Source of the DNA: an uncultured Eubacteriales bacterium
GTDB lineage: Bacteria; Bacillota; Clostridia; Oscillospirales; CAG-272
Direction: 5' to 3'
DNA: 25,660 nt
Assembly: GCA_900548735.1 (NCBI GenBank)
Contig: URMC01000017.1
Location: 1 to 25,660, forward strand
Of this stretch, positions 6,837 to 13,943 are shown one piece after another. The position numbers and the translations under genes are program-made. The notes beneath the pieces are model-generated. The model made no database searches, was not told where the DNA came from, and worked only from the letters and a program-made list of their open reading frames with translations. The stretch's first letter is position 1; every line of letters begins with the position of its first letter.

Positions 6837-8110
6837 TTGGCAAGAAACTCCCGGTATTTTTCCGCGATAAAGCGTTCAAATGCCGGCTCCACCAAAATCA
6901 TACCGTCCACGTTCAGGTGGCTGATGTCCCCGGTATCCTGACAATATTTCTCCCGGAAAGCGACACTGTCCATATCCACTTTGGTGTTCTCCACGTCCAT
7001 GGCATTGAAACAGGGCAAGCCCCTTGCGGCGCACAGGCGCATCATCGCTTTGCCGAAATCCGCCTGAGTTCTCCCGTTCCGGGTCTCCTCGTGCGCCCAG
7101 ACCGTGACCCCGATAATCAGCGCGTTGGGGTACTTTTCCTGCAAGCGATCCAGGCAATAGTTAATCGCCCCGCAAAAAGTATCCAACCCGTTATCGGCAT
7201 CCGCGCCCAGCGGCACACCCTTGGAAAAATCGTTTCTTCCGCCCTCAAACAATATGATCTGCGGTTTGGGCGTACCGTTTGACATCCCGTTCACGCGCTC
7301 GGTCATCGGCTTGTAGTTTTTTCCCTCACAGTTGGAAACGGTGCTTCCGCCAATGCCGTAATTGATAAACTTCATATCGTATTTCCGCGCCAGCAGGTTC
7401 GGCCACACATAGTCGATCCCGGTTTTGCTACCACCGAAATAGCTGTCGCCCATCGCGTACATCGTAATGCCGGAAAGTTCCTCGTTGTACAACTCCTGTT
7501 TTGCGGTTTTCAGAAAGCGCGAAACCTTCAGGTTTTTCAGAGTTGCCCCGCCCTCGGAACCTGCCAGCGTACCCGGCTTTTTCACATACTCGGAGAAAAC
7601 CTTGGCAAACTTCATTTTTCCGGTGTTTTCCGCCGTTTGCCCGGAGGAATAGCACAACCGGATATACTCATCCGCAAAGGTGCTGACATACCGGTAATGA
7701 ACCTGATCCCCCTCAAACGTTACCACCTCTTCGGCTCTCCCGCCAAAGCCGGGATAATGATCCCCCGGCTCCTCCAGAACAAAGTTTTCCCCCTCTTTGA
7801 CCCAATGGGAGATCACGTACTCGGTTTTGCCGGCGTAAGCGGTATCGGCGCTCCCCTCCCCGTTGTCGTCGGTAAAGCGGATTTCCGTGCCTGCTTTTTT
7901 AATATGGATCACATCGCTGTAGGAGAAGCCTTCCTCCCCATCCACCAATGCGTCCGGGTTCTTTTTGTCTTTGGAAGAGGCAACCCGCCCCATGTGCCAG
8001 GCAACCTCAATCTGGTTTTCCTCCAGCGTTTCCGGTTCCTCCTGCTTGCAGGCGGCAAACAGGGGGAAGAGCATGCAAAACGCAAAAAACAGCGCTAAAA
8101 AACGTCTCAT
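6833..8110 (-). CDS. SGNH/GDSL-family hydrolase, lipoprotein
   Basis: A 425-residue exported lipoprotein. The signal peptide ends in the lipobox FAAC with Cys21 as the lipidation site. Residues 35-200 form an N-terminal region without recognisable motifs, possibly a beta-rich binding domain. The SGNH hydrolase domain follows: block I AMGDSYFGG with nucleophile Ser223, block II GIGGS (252-256), block III GGRND (290-294) with Asn293, and block V DISH with Asp395 and His398. All four catalytic positions are present. The likely activity is esterase or acetyl esterase on a cell-surface or dietary glycan; the substrate is not readable. It starts at an ATG overlapping the stop of the upstream dehydrogenase gene and overlaps prmC at its end, both by ATGA, so it is tightly coupled in the operon. 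Confidence 0.88.
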   Translation of the reverse strand: MRRFLALFFAFCMLFPLFAACKQEEPETLEENQIEVAWHMGRVASSKDKKNPDALVDGEEGFSYSDVIHIKKAGTEIRFTDDNGEGSADTAYAGKTEYVISHWVKEGENFVLEEPGDHYPGFGGRAEEVVTFEGDQVHYRYVSTFADEYIRLCYSSGQTAENTGKMKFAKVFSEYVKKPGTLAGSEGGATLKNLKVSRFLKTAKQELYNEELSGITMYAMGDSYFGGSKTGIDYVWPNLLARKYDMKFINYGIGGSTVSNCEGKNYKPMTERVNGMSNGTPKPQIILFEGGRNDFSKGVPLGADADNGLDTFCGAINYCLDRLQEKYPNALIIGVTVWAHEETRNGRTQADFGKAMMRLCAARGLPCFNAMDVENTKVDMDSVAFREKYCQDTGDISHLNVDGMILVEPAFERFIAEKYREFLAK

Positions 8111-9132
8111 TTCGTCAGTTCCTCGTTACAAATCAGGGTGACTTTGGTGTAAAACTCCTTTTTCCCGCTCATCATGGCAAACGCATCATTCACCTCAGAG
8201 AGCGGATAGCGGTGTGTGATCAGCTCCCGGAACGGAAATTCGCCCTTCGCCATCACGTCCGCCACAGCACGCCAGTCATTGATGCGGTCATTATAAGAGG
8301 AGTTCCATGTGCCGCAAAGCGTCAGCTCCCGCCGGAGAATTTGCGAGTAAGTAGCGGCGGGGATCGTCATATCCCCAAACGGGTTGCCCATCAGCACCAG
8401 CCGCCCGTGGGTCTTGAGCGACAGAATGGCATTGCCAAGCGCCGCCCCGGCGCCGGTGCCTTCCAGTGCCACATCAAACAGCCCATCCCGCTCTTTGTCA
8501 TACGCCTCAAAACCGAAGCGGCGGGCAAATGCCAGCTTTTCGTCACTGATATCCACCACGCGAACGGCCGAAGCCCCAGCCATTCTGGCAAATCCGGCGG
8601 CAACCAAGCCAATGGGTCCCGCCCCGAAGATCACAACCTTGTCGCCAAGCGTGATCTGCATTCGGCGCACCGCGGCACGCGCCACAGCGGAAGGTTCCAT
8701 CAGCGACGCCTCGTCCAACGGAATGCTGTCATCCAACAGCACAAGATTGCGGGTGTCTACTGCCAGATACTCGGCAAAGCCACCGTCTCTGCGGGAGCCA
8801 TAATAGTCATAGTGCTCACAGTTTGCATACTCCCCAACCTGGCAGGCGGGGCACTTGCGGCAGGGTAGCAGCGGGAAAACAGCCGCATGCCGCCCGATCA
8901 GTGCCGGGTCCTGTGCCTCCCGGATCACCCCTGCAAACTCATGCCCCGGAATGGTGGGAAAATGATAGGTGCCCTTGGTCAGCACACGGGGCAAATCCGA
9001 CCCGCAGATTCCCGCGGCGGCAATTTCAAGCAGTACCTCGCCCTCCCCGGGCGCAGGCTTTGCCACTTCTTCATAGCGCAGGTCCCCTACTGCGTGCAAT
9101 ACCGCGGCATGCATCATCTCGGTTGTTTTCAT
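8107..9132 (-). CDS. Zinc-dependent medium-chain dehydrogenase, galactitol-1-phosphate 5-dehydrogenase (GatD)-like
   Basis: A 341-residue cytoplasmic MDR-family dehydrogenase. Catalytic zinc ligands are visible as Cys43 (GICGSD), His64-Glu65 (PGHEF) and Glu146. The structural zinc loop is Cys91-Cys94-Cys97-Cys105 (CRKCPACQVGEYANC). The Rossmann fingerprint GAGPIG spans 170-175, and the acidic Asp194 after the second strand favours NAD over NADP. SDLPRV, the PLLPC segment, YGSRRDGGFAEY and the late GTWNSSYN resemble E. coli GatD, but other polyol or threonine dehydrogenases share much of this, so the substrate is uncertain. AAAGGAG precedes the ATG. The gene follows the solute-binding protein gene across a terminator-like hairpin, with no promoter visible between them, and shares an ATGA overlap with the SGNH gene. 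Confidence 0.85.
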   Translation of the reverse strand: MKTTEMMHAAVLHAVGDLRYEEVAKPAPGEGEVLLEIAAAGICGSDLPRVLTKGTYHFPTIPGHEFAGVIREAQDPALIGRHAAVFPLLPCRKCPACQVGEYANCEHYDYYGSRRDGGFAEYLAVDTRNLVLLDDSIPLDEASLMEPSAVARAAVRRMQITLGDKVVIFGAGPIGLVAAGFARMAGASAVRVVDISDEKLAFARRFGFEAYDKERDGLFDVALEGTGAGAALGNAILSLKTHGRLVLMGNPFGDMTIPAATYSQILRRELTLCGTWNSSYNDRINDWRAVADVMAKGEFPFRELITHRYPLSEVNDAFAMMSGKKEFYTKVTLICNEELTK

Positions 9133-9161
9133 CTCAAACTCCTTTTATTGATTTCACAGAG

Positions 9162-9191
9162 AAAAAGAGCCGGCGCAAGAAGCGCCGGCTC
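9162..9191 (-). terminator. Intercistronic intrinsic terminator/attenuator after the solute-binding protein gene
   Basis: On the minus strand GAGCCGGCGC (9191-9182) and GCGCCGGCTC (9176-9167) form a perfect 10-bp stem with a TTCTT loop, followed by TTTTT (9166-9162). It begins 12 bases after the stop codon of the solute-binding gene and ends 29 bases before the dehydrogenase start. There is no room for a new promoter after it, so partial readthrough is the simplest way to express the downstream genes. Confidence 0.88.
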
Positions 9192-9203
9192 AGATCGGTT
9201 TAC

Positions 9204-10748
9204 TCAGGAGCGGGTGCCCTGATCTTCCAGTTTCTTCACAATTTCTTCGATCTGTCTGTTCAATACCTTCTTATAAGCGGCATAAGAGGTAGACCAGGAA
9301 GCACCGGAGATTGCCGCCTTGGAGGGCAGCTCACTCATGAAGGAAAGGTCGTTGGTGAAGATACGGCCAAGGTCAAAGGTGATCGCGGCACGAACTTCCT
9401 CAAACATGTTGGTCTCGTCCTGCGTGTCGGAATATTTGAGCTGCATGTTCACCTCAAAGATTTCCGGCGTGGTCAGACGGTAGCCTTCGGAGCACCAGCA
9501 CTCCAGCACTGCGGAAAGCATAGACCAGGTCTCCTGCTTGCCGTCACGCTCGGGAGCGTTGACATAAATACCGTACAGGGAGAACGGGTTAGCCTCAACG
9601 GTGTAGTAGTTCTTCTGATCCTCATCGTATTTCGGGGTAGGAACAAGACCGTATTCCAGACCCTCAATCTTTACCAGATTGTTTTCTGCAAAGTATGCAC
9701 GGTTCTGGCAGAACATTGCCTTCTGATCACGGAAGGGCTTGGAGTAAGTGCCGGCAGAATCGGAAGAGAGTGCCCAGCAGTCAGAAGTGGTCAGCCATGC
9801 GCCCAGCTTCTCAACCAGTTTTACCGTCTTCTTAGAGCCGTAGTCCTTGGAGATGTAAAGCAGAGGCTCGCCTTCGTTTTTGCCGTGCTCTACGTATCTC
9901 ATAAAGGAACCGGTGTAGAAAGCGTCTACATGGTAGTTGACCGTGCAGAAGCCGTAGAAGTCGGTTTCGTCCTTCGTATTGTTGTTATCAAGGTCCTGAC
10001 CGACGTTGGAGGTCAGCTCAATCAGCTTGTCGATCGTCCATTTGCCCTTGTAAACAAGGTCATACAGGTATGCGGTTGCATCCTCGAAGCCTGCACCCTG
10101 AGCCTCCTGGTTGTGGTACTGGTTCAGAATCTTCTTGTTGAAGTACATGGTGTACATCAGGTGCAGCACGTTGGTCGAGCAGTCACCGGAAACGAAATAA
10201 ATGGAGTCACCTATGCTCACGGTGTCGATCAGTGCCTTCGGCCACCACGGCTTCTCATAGTCGATGTAGGAGGTCTCGATGTCCTTCAGGTCAATCAGAA
10301 GACCGTTGATGGCAAGCATGCCTTCTGTACGGGAGTAAGACGAAATCAGGTCGTAGGAATGACCGCCCGCGTTGGCATCGCTCTCCACCTTTTTCACAAA
10401 AGCAGCGCGCTTCTGCACGTTACCGGGTGTGCTCTGCCATACCAGCTCCACATTCAGACGGGACTGAATGTTTTCGTTACGCTGATAGATTGCGTCGTTG
10501 ACGTTATCACTGGTGATACCTTCCGACTCGTACTCCTGCTTCTCCACGTCGGACCAGTACAACGTAGTAATGGGCTCACCCATGTAGTTCAGGTTGTACT
10601 TATCCAGATCATCCTTCAAACGACCGTACTCATCCTTCGTCGGGTCGTAAGTGTTGTCGTTATTTTCGCCACCTTTACAAGCGACCACAACGAACAGACA
10701 CGTTACGCATGCAAGGATAAGTGCAATGATTCTTGCGAATGTCTTCAT
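9204..10748 (-). CDS. Extracellular solute-binding lipoprotein (carbohydrate ABC transporter type)
   Basis: A 514-residue lipoprotein. MKTFARIIALILACVTCLF is followed by the lipobox VVAC with Cys24. The mature protein has the usual features of large Clostridial family 1 sugar-binding proteins: YLYDLVYKGKWTIDKLIEL, then an Asp/Asn-rich segment DLDNNNTKDETDFYGF, typical of loops that bind calcium or link the lobes. Role: capture of a sugar or oligosaccharide outside the membrane and delivery to a permease. No permease or ATPase gene is adjacent, so it is an orphan in this window. Start choice: ATG 10748 begins the signal peptide; an open frame continues 55 codons upstream to 10913, but that covers the promoter. 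The best AGGAGG lies about 32 bases upstream of the ATG, with a CCCGCG-GGAG-CGCGGG hairpin between them, an unusual layout. Confidence 0.87.
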   Translation of the reverse strand: MKTFARIIALILACVTCLFVVVACKGGENNDNTYDPTKDEYGRLKDDLDKYNLNYMGEPITTLYWSDVEKQEYESEGITSDNVNDAIYQRNENIQSRLNVELVWQSTPGNVQKRAAFVKKVESDANAGGHSYDLISSYSRTEGMLAINGLLIDLKDIETSYIDYEKPWWPKALIDTVSIGDSIYFVSGDCSTNVLHLMYTMYFNKKILNQYHNQEAQGAGFEDATAYLYDLVYKGKWTIDKLIELTSNVGQDLDNNNTKDETDFYGFCTVNYHVDAFYTGSFMRYVEHGKNEGEPLLYISKDYGSKKTVKLVEKLGAWLTTSDCWALSSDSAGTYSKPFRDQKAMFCQNRAYFAENNLVKIEGLEYGLVPTPKYDEDQKNYYTVEANPFSLYGIYVNAPERDGKQETWSMLSAVLECWCSEGYRLTTPEIFEVNMQLKYSDTQDETNMFEEVRAAITFDLGRIFTNDLSFMSELPSKAAISGASWSTSYAAYKKVLNRQIEEIVKKLEDQGTRS

Positions 10749-10827
10749 CTTGTGTTGCCCCCGCGCTCCCGCGGGAACTGCCTCCTTTTTTCGGATTTTG
10801 GGTATAACTACCCTATCGGTCAGGTAT

Positions 10828-10856
10828 ATTGTAACAAAAGTCAGCGCTTTTGTCAA
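10828..10856 (-). promoter_or_regulatory. Promoter of the solute-binding protein operon with an internal inverted repeat
   Basis: On the minus strand TTGACA (10856-10851) and TACAAT (10833-10828) are separated by 17 bases. The spacer holds a perfect 6-6-6 inverted repeat, CAAAAG-TCAGCG-CTTTTG (10835-10852 on plus), overlapping the -35 box. On the minus strand AAGCGCTGAC within it resembles the core of a CcpA cre site, though the 5' TG half is missing. A sugar-uptake gene under catabolite or substrate control would fit. The promoter is clear; the operator is inference. Confidence 0.75.
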
Positions 10857-11003
10857 TCGGTTTTCTTGAATAATCCACGAAATCACCAAAACTTTTTTTG
10901 ATTTTCTTGTCATTCTGCCGATATATGAACCTCAGATTTCCAAAAAAACCGGAAATGTTAAAAAAAGCGCAACACTTGCACAGGGGTTTTTCCTGTTGTA
11001 TAC

Positions 11004-11032
11004 TTGTCAGCACGGCGGGAATATGCTATACT
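11004..11032 (+). promoter_or_regulatory. Promoter of the flavin reductase-like/proA operon
   Basis: TTGTCA (11004-11009) and TATACT (11027-11032) are separated by 17 bases, each one mismatch from consensus. The ribosome-binding site GGAAAGGAG (11053-11061) and ATG 11067 follow at normal spacing. Confidence 0.75.
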
Positions 11033-11066
11033 ATGCTAAAAAGTATAAATAAGGAAAGGAGTTTCT

Positions 11067-11570
11067 ATGAAGCCCTTACAACCGGATGAATTTGACCAGG
11101 TGTTCCATCGGATCGGGAAAGAGTGGATGCTGTTGACGGCAGAGAAGCCGGACGGCGGTGCCAACCCGATGACCGCCTCCTGGGGTGGGCTCGGGTTCCT
11201 TTGGAACAAGCCCGTGGCGTTTCTTTTTATCCGCCCGCAACGCTACACTTTCGGGCTTGCGGAGCATGCAGATCGGCTGACCGTCTCCTTTTTGGAGGAA
11301 AAATACCGCGGGGCACTACGCCTGTGCGGCACCCTTTCAGGCAGGGATACCGACAAGTTTGCCGCCGCGGGGCTGACCGTGGCGAGGGCAGACGGCGTCC
11401 CCTACCCTGCCGAAGCACACACGGTGCTGGTGTGCCGCAAACTGTTTGCGAAGGATCTGGAGAAATCCGATTTTCTGGACACGGCACTGCTCGGCAACTA
11501 CAAAGAAAACGATTTTCACCGGATGTATATCTGTGAGATTGAAGCTATTTATCGGAAGGAAGAATCATGA
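11067..11570 (+). CDS. Flavin reductase-like FMN-binding split-barrel protein
   Basis: A 167-residue cytoplasmic protein of the flavin_Reduct family. The N-terminal WMLLTAEKPDGGANPMTASWGG segment (20-41) is the typical strand-loop that positions FMN; FIRPQRYTFG (54-63) and VSFLEE with a later LCG follow in family order. Members either reduce free flavin with NAD(P)H or act as flavoprotein oxidoreductases of unknown substrate; nothing here distinguishes these. AAAGGAG precedes the ATG. The stop codon overlaps the proA start (ATGA), giving translational coupling with no obvious biochemical link to proline synthesis, although both reactions are redox steps. Confidence 0.85.
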   Translation: MKPLQPDEFDQVFHRIGKEWMLLTAEKPDGGANPMTASWGGLGFLWNKPVAFLFIRPQRYTFGLAEHADRLTVSFLEEKYRGALRLCGTLSGRDTDKFAAAGLTVARADGVPYPAEAHTVLVCRKLFAKDLEKSDFLDTALLGNYKENDFHRMYICEIEAIYRKEES

Positions 11571-12817
11571 CCGTTACCGAAGAAGTTAAAAAACTCTGTG
11601 AAAGTGCCCGCCTTGCCGTGCCCGCCGTGGCGCTGGCGGGCGATGAGCGCCGAAACGCGGCGCTCATCGCGGCGGCGGAAAGCCTTGTAAAGAACACCGG
11701 GGATATTCTCGCCGCGAACGAGAAGGATCTTGCCGCCGCCAAGGAAAACGGCGTGCCTGCCGTGATGTTGGACAGGCTGCGACTGGATGCGGCGCGTGTG
11801 CGCGCTATGGCGGATGCCATGCGGGCGCTGACCGTGCTCCCGGACCCCACGGCGCGCACCGAAACCTGGGAGCGCCCCTCGGGACTGACGATTTCCCGCG
11901 TCCGCGTGCCGCTGGGCGTAGTTGCCATTATTTATGAAGCGCGCCCGAACGTTACTGCCGACGCGGCGGGGCTGTGCCTGAAATCCGGCAATGTGGCGGT
12001 ACTGCGCGGGGGCAAAGAAGCCATCCACAGCAACCGGGCAATCATTGCCGCCATCAGGGAGGCAATCGTGCCGCTCGGGTTCCCGGCAGACAGTGTGTGT
12101 CTGGTGGAATCCACCTCGCGCGAGAGCGCAACGGCGCTGATGACGGCACAAGGTCTGGTAGATGTGCTGATTCCGCGCGGCGGCAAGGGGCTGATTCGTT
12201 CCTGCGTGGAAAATGCGACGGTACCGGTGATTGAAACAGGGGCGGGCAACTGCCATGTTTATGTGGATGCGGCGGCGGACCTTTCCAAGGCGCTTGCCGT
12301 TACAATCAATGCCAAGTGTCAACGCCCGTCGGTCTGCAATGCCGCGGAGACTTTGCTGGTGCACCGGAACATTGCCGGGGCGTTTTTGCCGGAGCTTTAC
12401 CGGGAAACGAGAAAATACAATCTGATTTTCCGTGGTGACGCGCGCACGCGTGAGATTCTGCCACAGTCGGAGGTTGCCACAACGGAGGATTTTGCCACCG
12501 AATACAATGACTATATTTTGGCGGTTCGTATGGTGGACAGTGTGGAGGAAGCCGTGGAACATATCAATCGGTACGGCACAAAGCACAGCGAGTGTATTCT
12601 CACCGAGGATGCCGTAGCGGCGGAATATTTTCTCACCCATGTGGATGCCGCCGTGGTTTATCAGAACGCCTCCACCAGGTTTACCGATGGCGGAGAGTTC
12701 GGGTTTGGTGCGGAGATCGGCATTTCCACGCAAAAGCTGCATGCGAGGGGTCCTATGGGGCTGGACGCGCTGACCACCGTGCAATACCGCGTGCGCGGCA
12801 ACGGCACCGTGCGGTAA
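11567..12817 (+). CDS. proA: Gamma-glutamyl phosphate reductase ProA
   Basis: A 416-residue NADPH-dependent aldehyde dehydrogenase-superfamily enzyme that converts gamma-glutamyl phosphate to glutamate semialdehyde, the second step of proline synthesis. Full length for the family. Signatures: PLGVVAIIYEARPNVTADAA (115-134), VLRGGKEA (145-152), and the catalytic Cys257 in CQRPSVCNAAETLLVH. The C-terminal GPMGLDALTT is also typical. It begins at an ATG overlapping the preceding stop. The usual partner proB (glutamate 5-kinase) is not in the window, so proline synthesis genes are split in this genome or proB lies outside. The stop codon is immediately followed by the tandem repeat array. Confidence 0.96.
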   Translation: MTVTEEVKKLCESARLAVPAVALAGDERRNAALIAAAESLVKNTGDILAANEKDLAAAKENGVPAVMLDRLRLDAARVRAMADAMRALTVLPDPTARTETWERPSGLTISRVRVPLGVVAIIYEARPNVTADAAGLCLKSGNVAVLRGGKEAIHSNRAIIAAIREAIVPLGFPADSVCLVESTSRESATALMTAQGLVDVLIPRGGKGLIRSCVENATVPVIETGAGNCHVYVDAAADLSKALAVTINAKCQRPSVCNAAETLLVHRNIAGAFLPELYRETRKYNLIFRGDARTREILPQSEVATTEDFATEYNDYILAVRMVDSVEEAVEHINRYGTKHSECILTEDAVAAEYFLTHVDAAVVYQNASTRFTDGGEFGFGAEIGISTQKLHARGPMGLDALTTVQYRVRGNGTVR

Positions 12818-12820
12818 CCC

Positions 12821-12936
12821 GGCACCTGCGGTGCGGCTTGCAGGCTGACGGCACCTGCGGTGCAGCTTTCAGGCTGACGGCACCTGCGGTGCGGCTTTCA
12901 GGCTGACGGCACCTGCGGTGCGGCTTGCAGGCTGAC
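12821..12936 (+). repeat. Four tandem copies of a 29-bp hairpin-forming unit
   Basis: Units occupy 12821-12849, 12850-12878, 12879-12907 and 12908-12936 and differ at only one or two positions (GCGGCTTGC versus GCAGCTTTC or GCGGCTTTC). Each begins GGCACCTGCGGTGC, which folds as GCACC-TGC-GGTGC, and ends CAGGCTGAC. There are no unique spacers, so this is not CRISPR. The array starts three bases after the proA stop codon. Related single units appear near 70-90 and 5476-5510. Confidence 0.92.
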
Positions 12937-12966
12937 GCGATGCTTTGGGTGCATACGCCGAATTAG

Positions 12967-12993
12967 CGGGCGACCATTGGTCGCCCGTTTTTT
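12967..12993 (+). terminator. Repeat-derived intrinsic terminator downstream of proA
   Basis: CGGGCGACC-ATT-GGTCGCCCG (12967-12987) is a perfect 9-bp stem followed by six T. The same palindrome recurs without a T run near 57, 182 and 19837, so here a dispersed palindrome has a terminator-like tail. It lies 150 bases after the proA stop codon, beyond the tandem array. Confidence 0.8.
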
Positions 12994-12999
12994 GGCAAA

Positions 13000-13252
13000 A
13001 TCTACCTCTGTAGGGGAGGGGTCTTTCCTCCCGCCTTGACGTAAAGTTACTCTTTCTTTTGTCTTGTCAGATTCCTTAGCCGTTTTTCTTTGAGAGCGCA
13101 GGCGCAAAGAAAAACTATCAAAAGAAATGCCAAAAGAAAAAGGGGGCTTTTTGAAAAAAGCCCCCTTTAAATCCCCGAAAAACTTTCCGGCAACTGACGC
13201 CATACTTTCGCTGTGTACGCCCAACTGTCTCTGAAAGCCCCGCCGTAGGCGG
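13000..13252. repeat. Composite interspersed repeat, complete direct copy
   Basis: It begins with a GTAGGGGAGGGG...CCTCCCGCC hairpin (about 13011-13042). This is followed by the segment starting GTAAAGTTACTCTTTC (13042), then CTTTGAGAGCGCAGGCGCAAAG (13088-13109), the central hairpin (13138-13169) and CCCCGAAAAACTTTCCGGCAACTG. It ends with CCGCC-GTA-GGCGG (13240-13252), abutting the stop codon of the zinc-ribbon gene. No gene is supported inside it. Confidence 0.8.
13131..13169 (-). terminator. Repeat-derived intrinsic terminator of the zinc-ribbon/foldase unit
   Basis: On the minus strand the stem AAAGGGGGCTTTTT/AAAAAGCCCCCTTT is followed by TTCTTTTG, a good U-tract. It is about 85 bases past the stop codon of the gene ending at 13253. 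As at 5583-5618, the repeat lies in the orientation that places a U-rich tail after the stem for the adjacent operon. Confidence 0.6.
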
Positions 13253-13924
13253 TTATTGCTTATGCCTTGCCGAATCCGGCGGAGTAAGGTTCAGCTCGTC
13301 ACAGTTGAGAAAATCGTGTGCATCCAACAGCGACCCGGTTGGAATTGTCGTGGAGGAACCGCATTTGCGGCAGGTCACGCGCACGGCATCCGGCAAAAAC
13401 TCTACATCGTATTCGTGTTCCTCCTCCGGGGCGCAAAGGCAGTGAATCTTGCCCTCGTCGTCCAGATCCCGAATCACAAACAATACAATTTCCAGCACCT
13501 GCGGGTCGGTCACGGTTTCTTGTGCCTCTTCGTGCAGTGCCTCAAAATCCTTGATACCGCTCTTCTCCATCATGTCCAGCAACTGCAACTCCGTGCGGGC
13601 AAGCTCCGCCTTCACGTGGTTGACCTCACCCGTGGTGCAGATGTTGATATCCGTATACGGACAGGGGATGGAGAACAGCTCCTTGTCAAAAAACATCTTT
13701 TCACTGACCGTGAAATGATGAGGCTTGGGGCAAATAATGCAGGGCACAGTCAACCGCAGCTTTCCGTCGCCGGCGGGCTGAACCTCCATCACGCTTTTGC
13801 CACAGTCGCATTTCAGGCGCACCATGGAGCCTTTCAGGTGAAACAGACTGACCGCGCTCATTACCCCCGCACCGCAATGCGGGCAACGGTAGGCTACCGT
13901 GGTCTGCTTTGTGTCAAGTACCAT
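13253..13924 (-). CDS. Cysteine-rich zinc-ribbon protein of unknown function
   Basis: A 223-residue soluble protein with no signal peptide or membrane segment. Cysteines fall in regular pairs: C14xxC17 with C39xC41, C62xxC65 with C88/C96, and C162xC164 with C185xxC188, consistent with three zinc ribbons. A helical, Glu/Leu-rich segment (100-160) separates the second and third. The first ribbon (RCPHCG) and last (TCRKCGS) look like standard treble-clef ribbons. I do not recognise a named family. ATG 13924 is chosen because GGGGAGGGGAG precedes it and homology-like sequence starts there; a longer start at 13966 would overlap the upstream gene. It is the last gene after the SurA-like lipoprotein (20 bases away), which suggests a link to protein quality control, but that is inference. 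Confidence 0.75.
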   Translation of the reverse strand: MVLDTKQTTVAYRCPHCGAGVMSAVSLFHLKGSMVRLKCDCGKSVMEVQPAGDGKLRLTVPCIICPKPHHFTVSEKMFFDKELFSIPCPYTDINICTTGEVNHVKAELARTELQLLDMMEKSGIKDFEALHEEAQETVTDPQVLEIVLFVIRDLDDEGKIHCLCAPEEEHEYDVEFLPDAVRVTCRKCGSSTTIPTGSLLDAHDFLNCDELNLTPPDSARHKQ

Positions 13925-13943
13925 ATTCTCCCCTCCCCGTGCC

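Noticed and set aside
8823..10901. A 692-codon plus-strand open frame
   Set aside because: Antisense to the solute-binding lipoprotein and part of the polyol dehydrogenase, both of which have signal or catalytic motifs and ribosome-binding sites. The translation has no recognisable domain.
10749..10913. N-terminal extension of the solute-binding protein by 55 residues
   Set aside because: It would cover the promoter and place the signal peptide internally.
12821..12936. Possible CRISPR array
   Set aside because: The 29-bp units are directly adjacent with no unique spacers, and no cas gene is present.
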